This document shows, in pieces, positions 8,119 through 15,249 of a DNA stretch of 21,126 bases. The stretch spans positions 1-21,126 of the forward strand of contig JADFLN010000015.1 in assembly GCA_022564385.1 (NCBI GenBank), given 5' to 3'. Position numbers and translations under genes: made by a program. The notes below the pieces were generated by a model. It was given only the letters and a program-made list of their open reading frames with translations. It was not told the DNA's origin and made no database searches. Numbering within the stretch: position 1 is the stretch's first letter; every line of letters starts with the position of its first letter. Source of the stretch: Nitrososphaerota archaeon (GTDB lineage Archaea; Thermoproteota; Nitrososphaeria; Nitrososphaerales; Nitrosopumilaceae).

Positions 8119-8259
8119 CTAATTATTTGAAATTGCAGGCATGGTAAAAAAATACTCATCCTCAAAATCATAGTCCATTGTGTCTTTTTTACGCAAGAAT
8201 TCAAAATATACAGTACAATTCTCATAAAATTCATTATTTTTCTTGCACTGTACTTGCAT
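8119..8259 (-). CDS. Small acidic hypothetical protein (46 aa)
   Basis: Continuous 46-codon frame from ATG 8259 to TAG 8119-8121. The product begins MQVQCKKNNEFYENC and ends with an acidic-aromatic segment DYDFEDEYFF then TMPAISNN. Composition (two cysteines, many D/E/Y/F) is protein-like and unlike the translations of the other frames here. It lies between the histidine kinase gene and tldD on the same strand, 41 bp upstream of tldD, so it may be the first gene of the tldD-udg-mpg unit. AAGGAT sits directly before the ATG. I know no family for it. A second in-frame ATG (Met28) would leave only the acidic tail. Confidence 0.6.
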   Translation of the reverse strand: MQVQCKKNNEFYENCTVYFEFLRKKDTMDYDFEDEYFFTMPAISNN

Positions 8260-8327
8260 ATCCTTAATGTCTAAATGTGCATTTTTTTAAGAGAGTGAGT
8301 GATATTAGATCTAAAAGTTTGTTTTCT

Positions 8328-10214
8328 TTAAGCAGAATTTACAGAAAATTTTGTCTCTGCTGATGTTTGTTTTGGGATTGTAAATGAAAATGTTGATCCC
8401 TGATTTGGAATGCTAACTACAGAAATTTGTCCCATGTGATTCTCAATAATCCCTTTGCAAATTGCTAGACCCAATCCACTTCCACCTCTTTCTCTTGTAA
8501 GGGTGGTATCTACTTGATAGAACTTTTTGAATAGATCCTTTTGTTTTTCTAGAGGAATTCCTGTTCCGTTATCTTTGACGCTGATTTTTATTTCTGTGGG
8601 AAGATCTTCCATAATTAACTCGATCTTCCCAGAATTTGGTTCTACTGCAGTTAAACTATTCTTCATTAGATTTGTAACAACTTGACATATTCTTTCTGAA
8701 TCATGGTTTATTACGGAATCAATAGCGTTGGAGATAATTTTAATATTCTTTTTTTCAGTTTGTGGTTTTAGTGTCTCAATTGCTTTATCTATTGCGTTTT
8801 TGATATTGGACTCTTCTTTTTTCATTCTTAATTGACCTAATTCTAATTTTTGTGCATCAAGTAAATCCGAAATTAATGATGATAATGTTTCAGAACTTGA
8901 TTTAATGATGGCAATTCTATCTTTTTGCTTCTTTGTTAGTTTTCCCAATTTCTCACTAAGTAACATATCTGAATACCCTTGAATTGGTACTAGAGGTGTT
9001 TTCAGTTCATGAGTAATCATTGCAAGGAATTCGTCTTTTGCAATTCCTGTTTTTCTTACCTCCTCTTCTTTTTCTTTAATTGTATTAGACATTATGTTGA
9101 AGTTTTCAACTAATTGTCCAACTTCATCAGTTCCGGAATATTCAATTTTTTCACCATATATCCCCTCTTTCACTTTTGACAATGCTTTAGTTATTGATTC
9201 GAGTGGTGAAAGTGATTTCCTAATAACATAGAGAACTAAAATGAATACCACGATATCTATTGCCAATAATATTTGAATGATAATTTGTTCTTTAGAATTC
9301 TGATTGGCAATTTCACTGCTCCATGAATCCAACAAATTATCTGTATTTTCAAACAAAATTAGTTTTTCTATATCCATTTTATTTTTTGCTGAATTAAATT
9401 CTGGAGATAAAAGTGCTCTTTCTTCAAGGGTTTTAATTTTTATCTGAACAGATTCCCACAAAGGATCTAATTTTCTTAATGATTCTGAATTTTCTCTTGG
9501 AATTGATGTTAATTCTTCATGTATTGTATTAACACTTTCAACATCTAGATCCATTGTTGAAATCTGTAACAATTTTCTAATACCTATTTCAAATTTTAGC
9601 CTTTCTAGTTTGAGAATCTCTTGAGTATCTTCTCCTTCCCCGATTGACATTAACAGACTTTGCTGTCCTATGGTTTTTGCACCTTCTGCTAAATCTTTAG
9701 CAATTTGTTTGTGAGTGTTATAATTTCTATCTAAATTTTGTAAATTTTTTGTCAGTGCATCTGTATATAATACTAGTTCTTGATTTTTTTGTAAAACATA
9801 ATTCATTGCACTTGTTGCTTCTTGATCAAACACTGATGTTTTTTCTACTTGTAATGCTACTAGTTTGTAAGATTCCCATGATGATAAAACTTTATTGTAC
9901 TCTGAAGAAATTGATGATGGAATTTTTTCAAGCGTCTGATTTTTAATCACTCCACCATTTTTTATTACTGTTAATATTGATTGAACTTCATCAATTTCTT
10001 TTTGAAGTTTAATTTTGTCTTCTATATTTCCATTTGCAATTGATTTTGCTGTTGATGAAATTGATTCAGCTTTAACTTTAATATCTCCAGTTCGAATAAT
10101 AGAATATGATTGTGAAGATGTTGATTGTTCCTGTTGATATAATAGAAACAAATTGAATGCGGCAAGACTAATTAAAATTCCAATTAAAAGATATGTCTTG
10201 ACTACTATCTTCAT
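8328..10214 (-). CDS. Membrane sensor histidine kinase (HAMP-HisKA-HATPase)
   Basis: Senses an external signal and autophosphorylates. Numbering here is from the TTG at 10220; I prefer ATG 10214 (two residues later, 628 aa) because the only TATA-like box (10238-10246) is 28 nt away. A membrane helix at about 8-28 and another at 313-334 enclose a 280-residue, mostly helical extracytoplasmic domain. HAMP follows at about 335-390, then HisKA with the phospho-acceptor His404 in MITHELKTP, and HATPase_c with N517, DNGTGIP (550-556) and GGSGLGLAI (579-587). It has no receiver domain. The divergent neighbours are a lone HPt protein and a CheY-like receiver, its likely partners. The signal is unknown. 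Confidence 0.93.
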   Translation of the reverse strand: MKIVVKTYLLIGILISLAAFNLFLLYQQEQSTSSQSYSIIRTGDIKVKAESISSTAKSIANGNIEDKIKLQKEIDEVQSILTVIKNGGVIKNQTLEKIPSSISSEYNKVLSSWESYKLVALQVEKTSVFDQEATSAMNYVLQKNQELVLYTDALTKNLQNLDRNYNTHKQIAKDLAEGAKTIGQQSLLMSIGEGEDTQEILKLERLKFEIGIRKLLQISTMDLDVESVNTIHEELTSIPRENSESLRKLDPLWESVQIKIKTLEERALLSPEFNSAKNKMDIEKLILFENTDNLLDSWSSEIANQNSKEQIIIQILLAIDIVVFILVLYVIRKSLSPLESITKALSKVKEGIYGEKIEYSGTDEVGQLVENFNIMSNTIKEKEEEVRKTGIAKDEFLAMITHELKTPLVPIQGYSDMLLSEKLGKLTKKQKDRIAIIKSSSETLSSLISDLLDAQKLELGQLRMKKEESNIKNAIDKAIETLKPQTEKKNIKIISNAIDSVINHDSERICQVVTNLMKNSLTAVEPNSGKIELIMEDLPTEIKISVKDNGTGIPLEKQKDLFKKFYQVDTTLTRERGGSGLGLAICKGIIENHMGQISVVSIPNQGSTFSFTIPKQTSAETKFSVNSA

Positions 10215-10237
10215 ATCCAAAAATATCTGGCGTAGGG

Positions 10238-10246
10238 TATAAAAAT
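10238..10246 (+). promoter_or_regulatory. TATA box in the 61-bp histidine kinase/HPt divergent gap
   Basis: TATAAAAAT is the one clear TATA element between ATG 10214 (minus) and ATG 10276 (plus). On the plus strand it predicts a start about 8 nt before the HPt gene; on the minus strand the same A/T block lies about 28 nt from ATG 10214. It may serve both directions or compete for them. Confidence 0.5.
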
Positions 10247-10275
10247 AATGGGTCTATTTTGTTTAACTGTATAAC

Positions 10276-10638
10276 ATGTCTGATGAATTTATTAAAATTG
10301 CAACAAAAGAGATTAATAATGAAATAACAGGGTTGGAAAATATTTTAAATATTTGCAAAAATAATGATGATGTCTTTCACAATGCACAAGAGTTTCAAAA
10401 ACACACACATAAAATCAAAGGTTTGGCCCCAATGATGGGTAAAGAAGAACTTGGAGGTTTATCTTCAATATTAGATATTATGTTAAACAAAATAATTGAA
10501 GGCAAAAAAATTGTAGGGATTTTTGATATTTTAACAGAATCTTTTCATTATATGAAAAACTCAATGAATGAGTCTAATTGTGATCTAAGTCAAATTAACA
10601 ATAAACTGAAACAACTTTTGGCAGAACATGAAAAATGA
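10276..10638 (+). CDS. Stand-alone histidine phosphotransfer (HPt) protein
   Basis: A 120-residue all-helical protein with the HPt signature HKIKGLA at 45-51: His45 is the phospho-acceptor and Lys48-Gly49 the supporting pair, followed by MMGKEELGGLSSILD as in the CheA P1/HPt helix pair. HPt domains pass phosphate between receivers or between a kinase and a receiver. It is divergent from the sensor kinase (61 bp) and 33 bp upstream of a CheY-like receiver, so the three probably form a local phosphorelay. It lacks any kinase or dimerisation domain, so it is not a CheA. HPt function is a confident motif call; the partners are inferred from position. Confidence 0.82.
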   Translation: MSDEFIKIATKEINNEITGLENILNICKNNDDVFHNAQEFQKHTHKIKGLAPMMGKEELGGLSSILDIMLNKIIEGKKIVGIFDILTESFHYMKNSMNESNCDLSQINNKLKQLLAEHEK

Positions 10639-10644
10639 ATATTT

Positions 10645-10652
10645 TTTATATG
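10645..10652 (+). promoter_or_regulatory. TATA box of the CheY-like gene
   Basis: TTTATATG centred 24 nt upstream of ATG 10672 in the 33-bp gap after the HPt gene. The receiver gene can therefore be transcribed separately, with a leaderless start. Confidence 0.5.
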
Positions 10653-10671
10653 GAAAAATTAATGTTAATTT

Positions 10672-11034
10672 ATGGCAAAGGTACTCATCGCGGATGATTC
10701 TGAAACTATTCGTTTAGTTTTAAACGATATTTTATTAATTGGTGAACATGAAATAGTTGCCGAGGCATGTGATGGTGCTGAGGCTGTTGATTTTTATCGA
10801 CAACATAATCCTGAAATTCTTCTTCTTGATTTGGCAATGCCTAAAAAAGATGGCTTGACAGTTGTAAAAGAAATAATAGAATATGATCCTAATGCAAAAA
10901 TAATTTTAATTACTGCTAGCGATGATCAAAAAATTATTTCTCAATGTCTAGAACATGGTGCCGTATCCTATATTCCAAAACCCTTCGATTTTAATGCTGT
11001 ATTAAAAACTATCACCACAATTCTGGAAAATTAA
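10672..11034 (+). CDS. CheY-like single-domain response regulator
   Basis: A 120-residue receiver domain and nothing else. The acidic pocket is Asp8-Asp9, the phospho-acceptor Asp53 (LLLDLAMPKKDG), the switch Thr81 (LITAS) and Lys103 (IPKPF). With no output domain it must act by protein contact or as a phosphate shuttle. The upstream HPt protein and divergent histidine kinase are the natural partners. I leave the symbol blank because no chemotaxis or archaellum gene is nearby. It is followed after 24 bp by the PIN-ATPase gene on the same strand, which may be co-transcribed. Confidence 0.93.
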   Translation: MAKVLIADDSETIRLVLNDILLIGEHEIVAEACDGAEAVDFYRQHNPEILLLDLAMPKKDGLTVVKEIIEYDPNAKIILITASDDQKIISQCLEHGAVSYIPKPFDFNAVLKTITTILEN

Positions 11035-11058
11035 ATTAGGACACCAATCTATAACAAA

Positions 11059-12891
11059 ATGATAGAAAATTTGTCAAAAATTGTTGTTGATACTAGTGTT
11101 ATAATTAACGGTCAGTTAATTGCTCAGATAGAAGCTGGTTCAATTAAAAATTCTGAAATTATAATACCTCAAGCAGTTTTTGATGAGTTACAATCTCAAG
11201 CTTCAAGTAAAAAAAAGCAAGGATTTGTTGGATTAGAAAAAATTCTTAAACTTAATGAATTATCTGTTAGTTATGGCTTGAGTGTAGTTTTGAAGGGTAC
11301 ACATCTTTCTGTTGATGATGTTAAACTTGCTCAAAGTGGTAGAATTGATGCTATTATCACTGATATAGCTAAACAAAATAATGCAATTCTTTATACTTCT
11401 GATAATGTCCAACATTTGTTGGCAAAAGCTGAAGGCATAGAAACAGTATTTCTTAAATCTGTTGTAAAAGATGAAGCATTAGAATTTATGAAATTTTTTG
11501 ATGCTAACACAATGAGTGTTCATCTTAAAGAAAATCGATACCCTTTAGCTAAAAAAGGAAAACCAGGTTCTTTTCTTTTGACCAAACTTAGTGATGATAT
11601 TCTTTCAAGAGATTATTTGGAGCTTATCTCATCTCAAATTTTAGATATGACTAATGTGTCTGATTCAAGTACAATTGAGATCTCAATGACTGGTGCATCA
11701 GTAATTCAACATGGTGATTACCGTATAGCTATCACTCATCCTCCTTTTTCTGAATCTTTTGAAATTACAATTGTTCATCCAATTGTAAAATTATCTCTTG
11801 AAGATTATGAAATTTCTGATGCATTAATGAAACGTTTTTCTGATAGAGCTGAAGGAATTCTGATTTCTGGCGCTCCTGGTTCTGGAAAAAGTACTCTTGC
11901 ATCAGGACTAGCAAATTTTTATCAAAATAAAGGAAAAATTGTTAAGACATTTGAATCTCCACGTGATTTGCAAGTTGACCCTGGGATTACTCAATATGGA
12001 AAATTAGATGGAAGTTTTGATAACTCTGCTGACATTTTGTTACTTGTTCGTCCGGATTATACTATTTTTGATGAAATTAGAAGACAAGAAGATTTTAGAA
12101 CCTTTGCTGATTTGCGATTAACTGGAGTTGGGATGGTTGGTGTAGTTCATGCAAATTCTCCATTAGATGCAATCCAACGTTTTATTGGAAAGATTGAACT
12201 TGGCCTAATCCCGAATGTCTTAGATACTGTAGTTTTTCTAAAAGATGGTAGAATTGAAAAAGTCTATGACTTGGAATTAAAAGTCAAAGTTCCTTCAGGA
12301 ATGACAGAATCTGATCTAGCAAGACCTGTTATTGAAATTAGAAATTTTGCCGATAATGTGTTAGAACATGAAATCTATACCTTTGGAGAAGAAAATGTGA
12401 TTGTTCCTGTTGTAAAAAGAATTCAAAAAGTTGGAATTGAAAAGCTTGCAGAAGATAAGATAAAAGAAATTTTCAAAAGATATGATTCTCATGCAGAAGT
12501 TGAAATTTTATCTGATAATCGAGTCAAAGTATTTGTTGATGAACAGTACATTCCATCAATAATAGGAAAAGGAGGCTCAAATATTAATGAAATTGAAAAA
12601 TTACTCAAAATTCATGTAGACGTAGTTCAAAAAAATTCTAATCATTTTTCTAGCATGACAAATGATCTACCTTTCACTTTTTCAGAATCAAAAACTGCAT
12701 TACTTCTAACTGTTGATAGAGAATACACTTCAATGCATGCTGATATCTTTGTTAACGATAAATATGTGACATCGGTAAGAATTGGTAAGAAAGGACAGAT
12801 TAAAATTCCCAGACGTTCTGATGTTGCAAGAAATCTTATGAATATTGCATCTTCACAAGCTGATATTCAAATATTCCTCAAAGATTTTTAA
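11059..12891 (+). CDS. PIN domain-PilT/VirB11-type ATPase-KH domain fusion protein
   Basis: A 610-residue multidomain protein of a type widespread in archaea. Residues 7-130 are a PIN nuclease domain with acidic residues Asp11, Glu43, Asp97 and Asp115 in place, so it may be an active RNase. A secretion-type ATPase follows, with Walker A GAPGSGKST (271-279), the Asp338-Glu339 pair (FDEIRR) and a conserved VVHAN motif (362-366). A type-I-like KH RNA-binding domain sits at about 480-525 with the GKGG loop (503-506). A C-terminal beta-rich segment completes it. The combination suggests ATP-driven RNA handling or degradation rather than pilus retraction; the substrate is unknown. The 3' end overlaps the convergent MntR gene by 14 bp. 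Confidence 0.88.
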   Translation: MIENLSKIVVDTSVIINGQLIAQIEAGSIKNSEIIIPQAVFDELQSQASSKKKQGFVGLEKILKLNELSVSYGLSVVLKGTHLSVDDVKLAQSGRIDAIITDIAKQNNAILYTSDNVQHLLAKAEGIETVFLKSVVKDEALEFMKFFDANTMSVHLKENRYPLAKKGKPGSFLLTKLSDDILSRDYLELISSQILDMTNVSDSSTIEISMTGASVIQHGDYRIAITHPPFSESFEITIVHPIVKLSLEDYEISDALMKRFSDRAEGILISGAPGSGKSTLASGLANFYQNKGKIVKTFESPRDLQVDPGITQYGKLDGSFDNSADILLLVRPDYTIFDEIRRQEDFRTFADLRLTGVGMVGVVHANSPLDAIQRFIGKIELGLIPNVLDTVVFLKDGRIEKVYDLELKVKVPSGMTESDLARPVIEIRNFADNVLEHEIYTFGEENVIVPVVKRIQKVGIEKLAEDKIKEIFKRYDSHAEVEILSDNRVKVFVDEQYIPSIIGKGGSNINEIEKLLKIHVDVVQKNSNHFSSMTNDLPFTFSESKTALLLTVDREYTSMHADIFVNDKYVTSVRIGKKGQIKIPRRSDVARNLMNIASSQADIQIFLKDF

Positions 12892-13342
12892 AATTTTCAA
12901 TTATCTTTGGGCTTGCTTTAAGAAAAGTAACAAATTTTCTCAATTGCTTTATTGTTTTTGGATTTAGATGATGTTCAATTCCTTCAATATCTTGACTTGC
13001 AGTATCAAATCCTATTCCTAAAATTTCAAAAAACTCTAGTAAAATTCCATGCTTTTGTCTAATTCCATCAGCTATTTGTATTCCTTTATCTGTAAGATTA
13101 ATTCCATGATATTTTTCATATTCTAAAAATCCATTCTCATCTAGTCTTTGAAGCATCTTAGTAACACTGGGTGCACTAACATCCATGTATCTTGAAATAT
13201 CTAATGTAGTTGCGTAACCTTTCAATTCAACTAATTCTGAGATTATTTCTAAATAATCCTCCATTCTTGTACTTGATTGAGTTCTTTCTGATTGGTGAGC
13301 TGCTTTTATCGAATCCAATCTTTTGGAATTTTTAGATTTCAT
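12878..13342 (-). CDS. mntR: MntR/DtxR-family manganese-responsive regulator
   Basis: Represses metal-uptake genes when Mn(II) is bound. The 154 residues hold a winged helix (about 27-90, recognition segment SAPSVTKMLQRLDENGFLEY) and the iron-dependent-repressor dimerisation domain. All six ligands of the Bacillus subtilis MntR site match at a constant offset of 21: Asp29, Glu32, His98, Glu120, Glu123 and His124. Asp29 (rather than the Met of DtxR) points to manganese, not iron. There is no SH3-like C-terminal domain, again like MntR. An unusual basic Ser/Arg-rich extension of 26 residues precedes MEDYLEII; the true start could be Met27. No Mn transporter lies in the window. Confidence 0.88.
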   Translation of the reverse strand: MKSKNSKRLDSIKAAHQSERTQSSTRMEDYLEIISELVELKGYATTLDISRYMDVSAPSVTKMLQRLDENGFLEYEKYHGINLTDKGIQIADGIRQKHGILLEFFEILGIGFDTASQDIEGIEHHLNPKTIKQLRKFVTFLKASPKIIENFKNL

Positions 13343-13407
13343 GCAATCTTTGTATGTAAATTAAATCTAGTATAATTGAGTGTCTTTTCTGTTAATTTTA
13401 GTTATTC

Positions 13408-13454
13408 TTAGTTGACTTGAATGTAACTTGAATTGATCTTTCAATGTTAACTAA
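13408..13454. promoter_or_regulatory. Repeat-rich control region between mntR and the small membrane protein gene
   Basis: The 135-bp divergent gap contains a near-perfect inverted repeat TTAGTTGAC (13408-13416)/GTTAACTAA (13446-13454, one mismatch), a direct repeat ACTTGAAT (13415-13422 and 13426-13433, 11-nt pitch) and a small dyad ATTGA-tctt-TCAAT (13432-13445). An autoregulatory MntR operator is a reasonable guess, but no consensus is available to test it here. Confidence 0.35.
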
Positions 13455-13477
13455 CTTTTTCTAAATCAGAGGCTGGA

Positions 13478-13828
13478 ATGATTGATCCCTTAAAGGCACG
13501 ACTGGAAAAATTAAGAAAATCTTCAGAATCAGCTAAACGCAGAGCAAATTTGTATACTGAAATTGCCAAAATGGATGACAAATATGCAGCCCGTTCACTA
13601 GGTGCGCTTCAAAAGGCTCCTGCACCAGGTAAAAAACTTCAAAAAATTGGATTTTTGATGTTATGGGTTCCTGAACCAACTGGTGTTACTTGTGCGATAG
13701 GTGCTCCAATGATAGTCGCTGGGAGATATCTTGACAAAAAATACAATGGTGCTACCATTCACGATGTAGGACATGAGACAAAAAATGCTCTCTCATCAAT
13801 AAATGACTTTAAAAATTCTATATTGTAG
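13478..13828 (+). CDS. Hypothetical membrane-associated protein (116 aa)
   Basis: The first 55 residues are strongly basic and helical (LKARLEKLRKSSESAKRRAN). They are followed by a hydrophobic stretch of about 28 residues (57-84: IGFLMLWVPEPTGVTCAIG then APMIVAGRYL) broken by Pro-Glu-Pro, and a polar C-terminus containing HDVGHETKNALSS. One membrane pass or a hairpin is likely. It is divergent from mntR and could be under its control, but nothing in the sequence marks it as a metal transporter. AGAGG at 13468-13472, five bases before ATG 13478, is a plausible ribosome binding site. Family not recognised. Confidence 0.7.
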   Translation: MIDPLKARLEKLRKSSESAKRRANLYTEIAKMDDKYAARSLGALQKAPAPGKKLQKIGFLMLWVPEPTGVTCAIGAPMIVAGRYLDKKYNGATIHDVGHETKNALSSINDFKNSIL

Positions 13829-13950
13829 TATTCTTTGTTTTTAAAATTACATTCTAAGCAATTTTTATATCTATAAGAAAACTTTGTGTTCACAAAAAAC
13901 AAGTCCAATCTTAATTATGATTATTTACATTTAAAGTAGTGCAAAAAATT

Positions 13951-14019
13951 ATGGTGATCTTTTCTGTTTTGATACTTTTTCATTATTTTCAAATACCTCT
14001 AATGCATAAGAGCAGGTGA
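13951..14019 (+). CDS. Possible 22-codon upstream ORF or leader peptide
   Basis: ATG 13951 opens a 22-codon hydrophobic frame (MVIFSVLILFHYF...) ending in a TGA (14017-14019) that is embedded in the Shine-Dalgarno sequence of the next gene, four bases from its GTG start. This geometry would couple termination of the short ORF to initiation downstream. It could equally be chance in AT-rich DNA. Confidence 0.2.
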   Translation: MVIFSVLILFHYFQIPLMHKSR

Positions 14020-14020
14020 T
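14014..14020 (+). promoter_or_regulatory. Strong Shine-Dalgarno AGGTGAT deciding a GTG start
   Basis: The motif is fully complementary to the conserved 3' end of archaeal 16S rRNA and lies three bases before GTG 14024. It selects that GTG over nearby codons and marks this gene as led, in contrast to the many leaderless genes around it. Confidence 0.6.
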
Positions 14021-14023
14021 TAT

Positions 14024-14416
14024 GTGAAATCTATAATAATTATTCCAATAGCAGTTGTGGTTATTGTAATTATTGCAGGAATATTGATTACTACTATGAA
14101 TGAAGTTTCAGATATGGATAATGTTTCCCTACCCAACAATTATTCAGAAATGGAAAATACACTTGAAAAAGTTGATCAGGCAATTGAACAAATTGAAAAT
14201 GCAAATCCTGAGTTGAGACAGATTGAATATTTTGCATTATGTGTTTATGTTAATGGCAAAGGAGGTCAATATTATTTGGATATGTATGCTAGTGATCCAA
14301 AATACAAAGAATGGTTTGATGGTAAGTTTCCAGATATAACTATACATCAAGTTTTGGATAACATTGAGGATAGAAAACAGTTTTACGACAGACTTGGTAA
14401 AGTGTGTGGAAATTAA
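14024..14416 (+). CDS. Membrane-anchored secreted hypothetical protein (130 aa)
   Basis: An N-terminal hydrophobic segment (residues 3-24, IIIIPIAVVVIVIIAGILIT) anchors or exports the protein. The remaining 105 residues are polar: a helical linker rich in Glu/Asn (EKVDQAIEQIENANPELRQ), then FALCVYVNGKGGQYYLDMY and a short C-terminal Cys (KVCGN). The two cysteines could form a disulfide outside the cell. Initiation is at GTG, set by a strong Shine-Dalgarno. It is the first of a run of plus-strand exported proteins. I do not recognise the family. Confidence 0.75.
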   Translation: MKSIIIIPIAVVVIVIIAGILITTMNEVSDMDNVSLPNNYSEMENTLEKVDQAIEQIENANPELRQIEYFALCVYVNGKGGQYYLDMYASDPKYKEWFDGKFPDITIHQVLDNIEDRKQFYDRLGKVCGN

Positions 14417-14425
14417 AGTCTAAAA

Positions 14426-14625
14426 TTATGATTCTAACAATTTTTGTACTTCTAGAGACTCCAAACATCTTGATAACTTCTGCAACTGGTATGTGGTATG
14501 GTCTAGAACCCCTCTCATGAATTATATTTGAAATCTCCTGAAATATCCAAATTTCAGATACACTTCTTTCGTTCAGCCTCATATGGGAACAAAGTTCAAC
14601 TAGATTTCCTCAAAAAGGCTGACAT
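14426..14625 (-). pseudogene. Remnant of a small helical (HTH-like) protein with two frameshifts
   Basis: On the minus strand, ATG 14625 starts MSAFL; after a shift of frame near 14610 the next frame reads NLVELCSHMRLNERSVSEIW and on through IPVAEVIKMFGV. A one-base shift at about 14456 then restores LEVQKLLES and a TAA at 14426-14428. The joined product (about 66 residues) is coherent, with amphipathic helices and a turn resembling a winged or plain HTH. The intact part alone, from ATG 14582, would instead run on into the 3' end of the plus-strand gene as an 80-residue frame. I favour a decayed gene; sequencing error, or a shorter intact gene, cannot be excluded. Confidence 0.4.
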
Positions 14626-14687
14626 TTTTTTTAGAGACTAAAACACCCTTTTACAAACAGAAATAAAAGTTACTGAACAAATTAACG

Positions 14688-14697
14688 TATTTTAAAG
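14688..14697 (+). promoter_or_regulatory. TATA-like box of the DUF192 gene
   Basis: GTATTTTAAA centred about 24 nt before GTG 14717, supporting a leaderless GTG start. An ATG at 14705 is followed by an in-frame stop after one codon and cannot be used. Confidence 0.4.
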
Positions 14698-14716
14698 GAC
14701 CAAAATGAATTGACTT

Positions 14717-15208
14717 GTGACAAGTAGAAATCAGGTATTAATTCCTATATTCATTGCTGCAGTAATCATTGGAATTGTAGGTTTGGCTACCTTGCCAAGT
14801 GAAATTAAACTAGAATCTGTTAAATTTCCTATGGGCACAATTATGGTTGATGACATTCCTCTTCAAGTAATGATTGCAGATACTGAACCTAGACGTGTTC
14901 GTGGATTAATGTTTGAAGATCAATTGCCTTATGATCAAGGAATGATCTTTGTGTTTGAAGAATCTGGGCTTTATTCATTGTGGATGCTCAACATGCAATT
15001 TTCTCTTGATATGATTTGGTTTGATCAAGATGGAAAAGTTGTACATATAGAAAAAGATGTTCCTCCATGTAAAGCTCCATTAGAAATCGCAACATGTCAA
15101 AGTGTTATCCCTGACAAGGAAGCAGTTTATGTTCTTGAAGTGACATCCGGATTTGTTGATAAAAATGACATTACAAAAGACTCTGTATTGAGTATTATAT
15201 CAATTTAG
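14717..15208 (+). CDS. Exported DUF192-family protein
   Basis: A 163-residue protein with an N-terminal hydrophobic segment (7-26, VLIPIFIAAVIIGIVGLATL) and a DUF192 domain at about 38-160. Family hallmarks are RVRGLMFEDQLPYDQGMIFV (60-79), then SLWMLNMQFSLDMIWFD (87-103) and a C-terminal VYVLEVTSGFVD. Two cysteines (118 and 127, in PPCKAPLEIATC) could pair outside the membrane. DUF192 proteins are widespread, often secreted, and of unknown biochemical role. It starts at GTG 14717, placed by the TATA-like box. The next gene begins 41 bp later on the same strand. Confidence 0.85.
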   Translation: MTSRNQVLIPIFIAAVIIGIVGLATLPSEIKLESVKFPMGTIMVDDIPLQVMIADTEPRRVRGLMFEDQLPYDQGMIFVFEESGLYSLWMLNMQFSLDMIWFDQDGKVVHIEKDVPPCKAPLEIATCQSVIPDKEAVYVLEVTSGFVDKNDITKDSVLSIISI

Positions 15209-15249
15209 TATTGCAAAACCTTATCTTAGAATATTAAAAGTTATAATTT

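Noticed and set aside
8049..8234. 61-codon minus-strand frame
   Set aside because: Overlaps the tldD start in another frame and the better-supported 46-aa ORF at 8119-8259.
9749..9946. 65-codon plus-strand frame
   Set aside because: Antisense to the sensor domain of the histidine kinase with no independent signal.
14434..14518. Overlapping 30-codon minus-strand frame ending LEVQKLLES
   Set aside because: Its first two thirds are less protein-like than the alternative frame; the shared ending is better explained as the end of a frameshifted gene.
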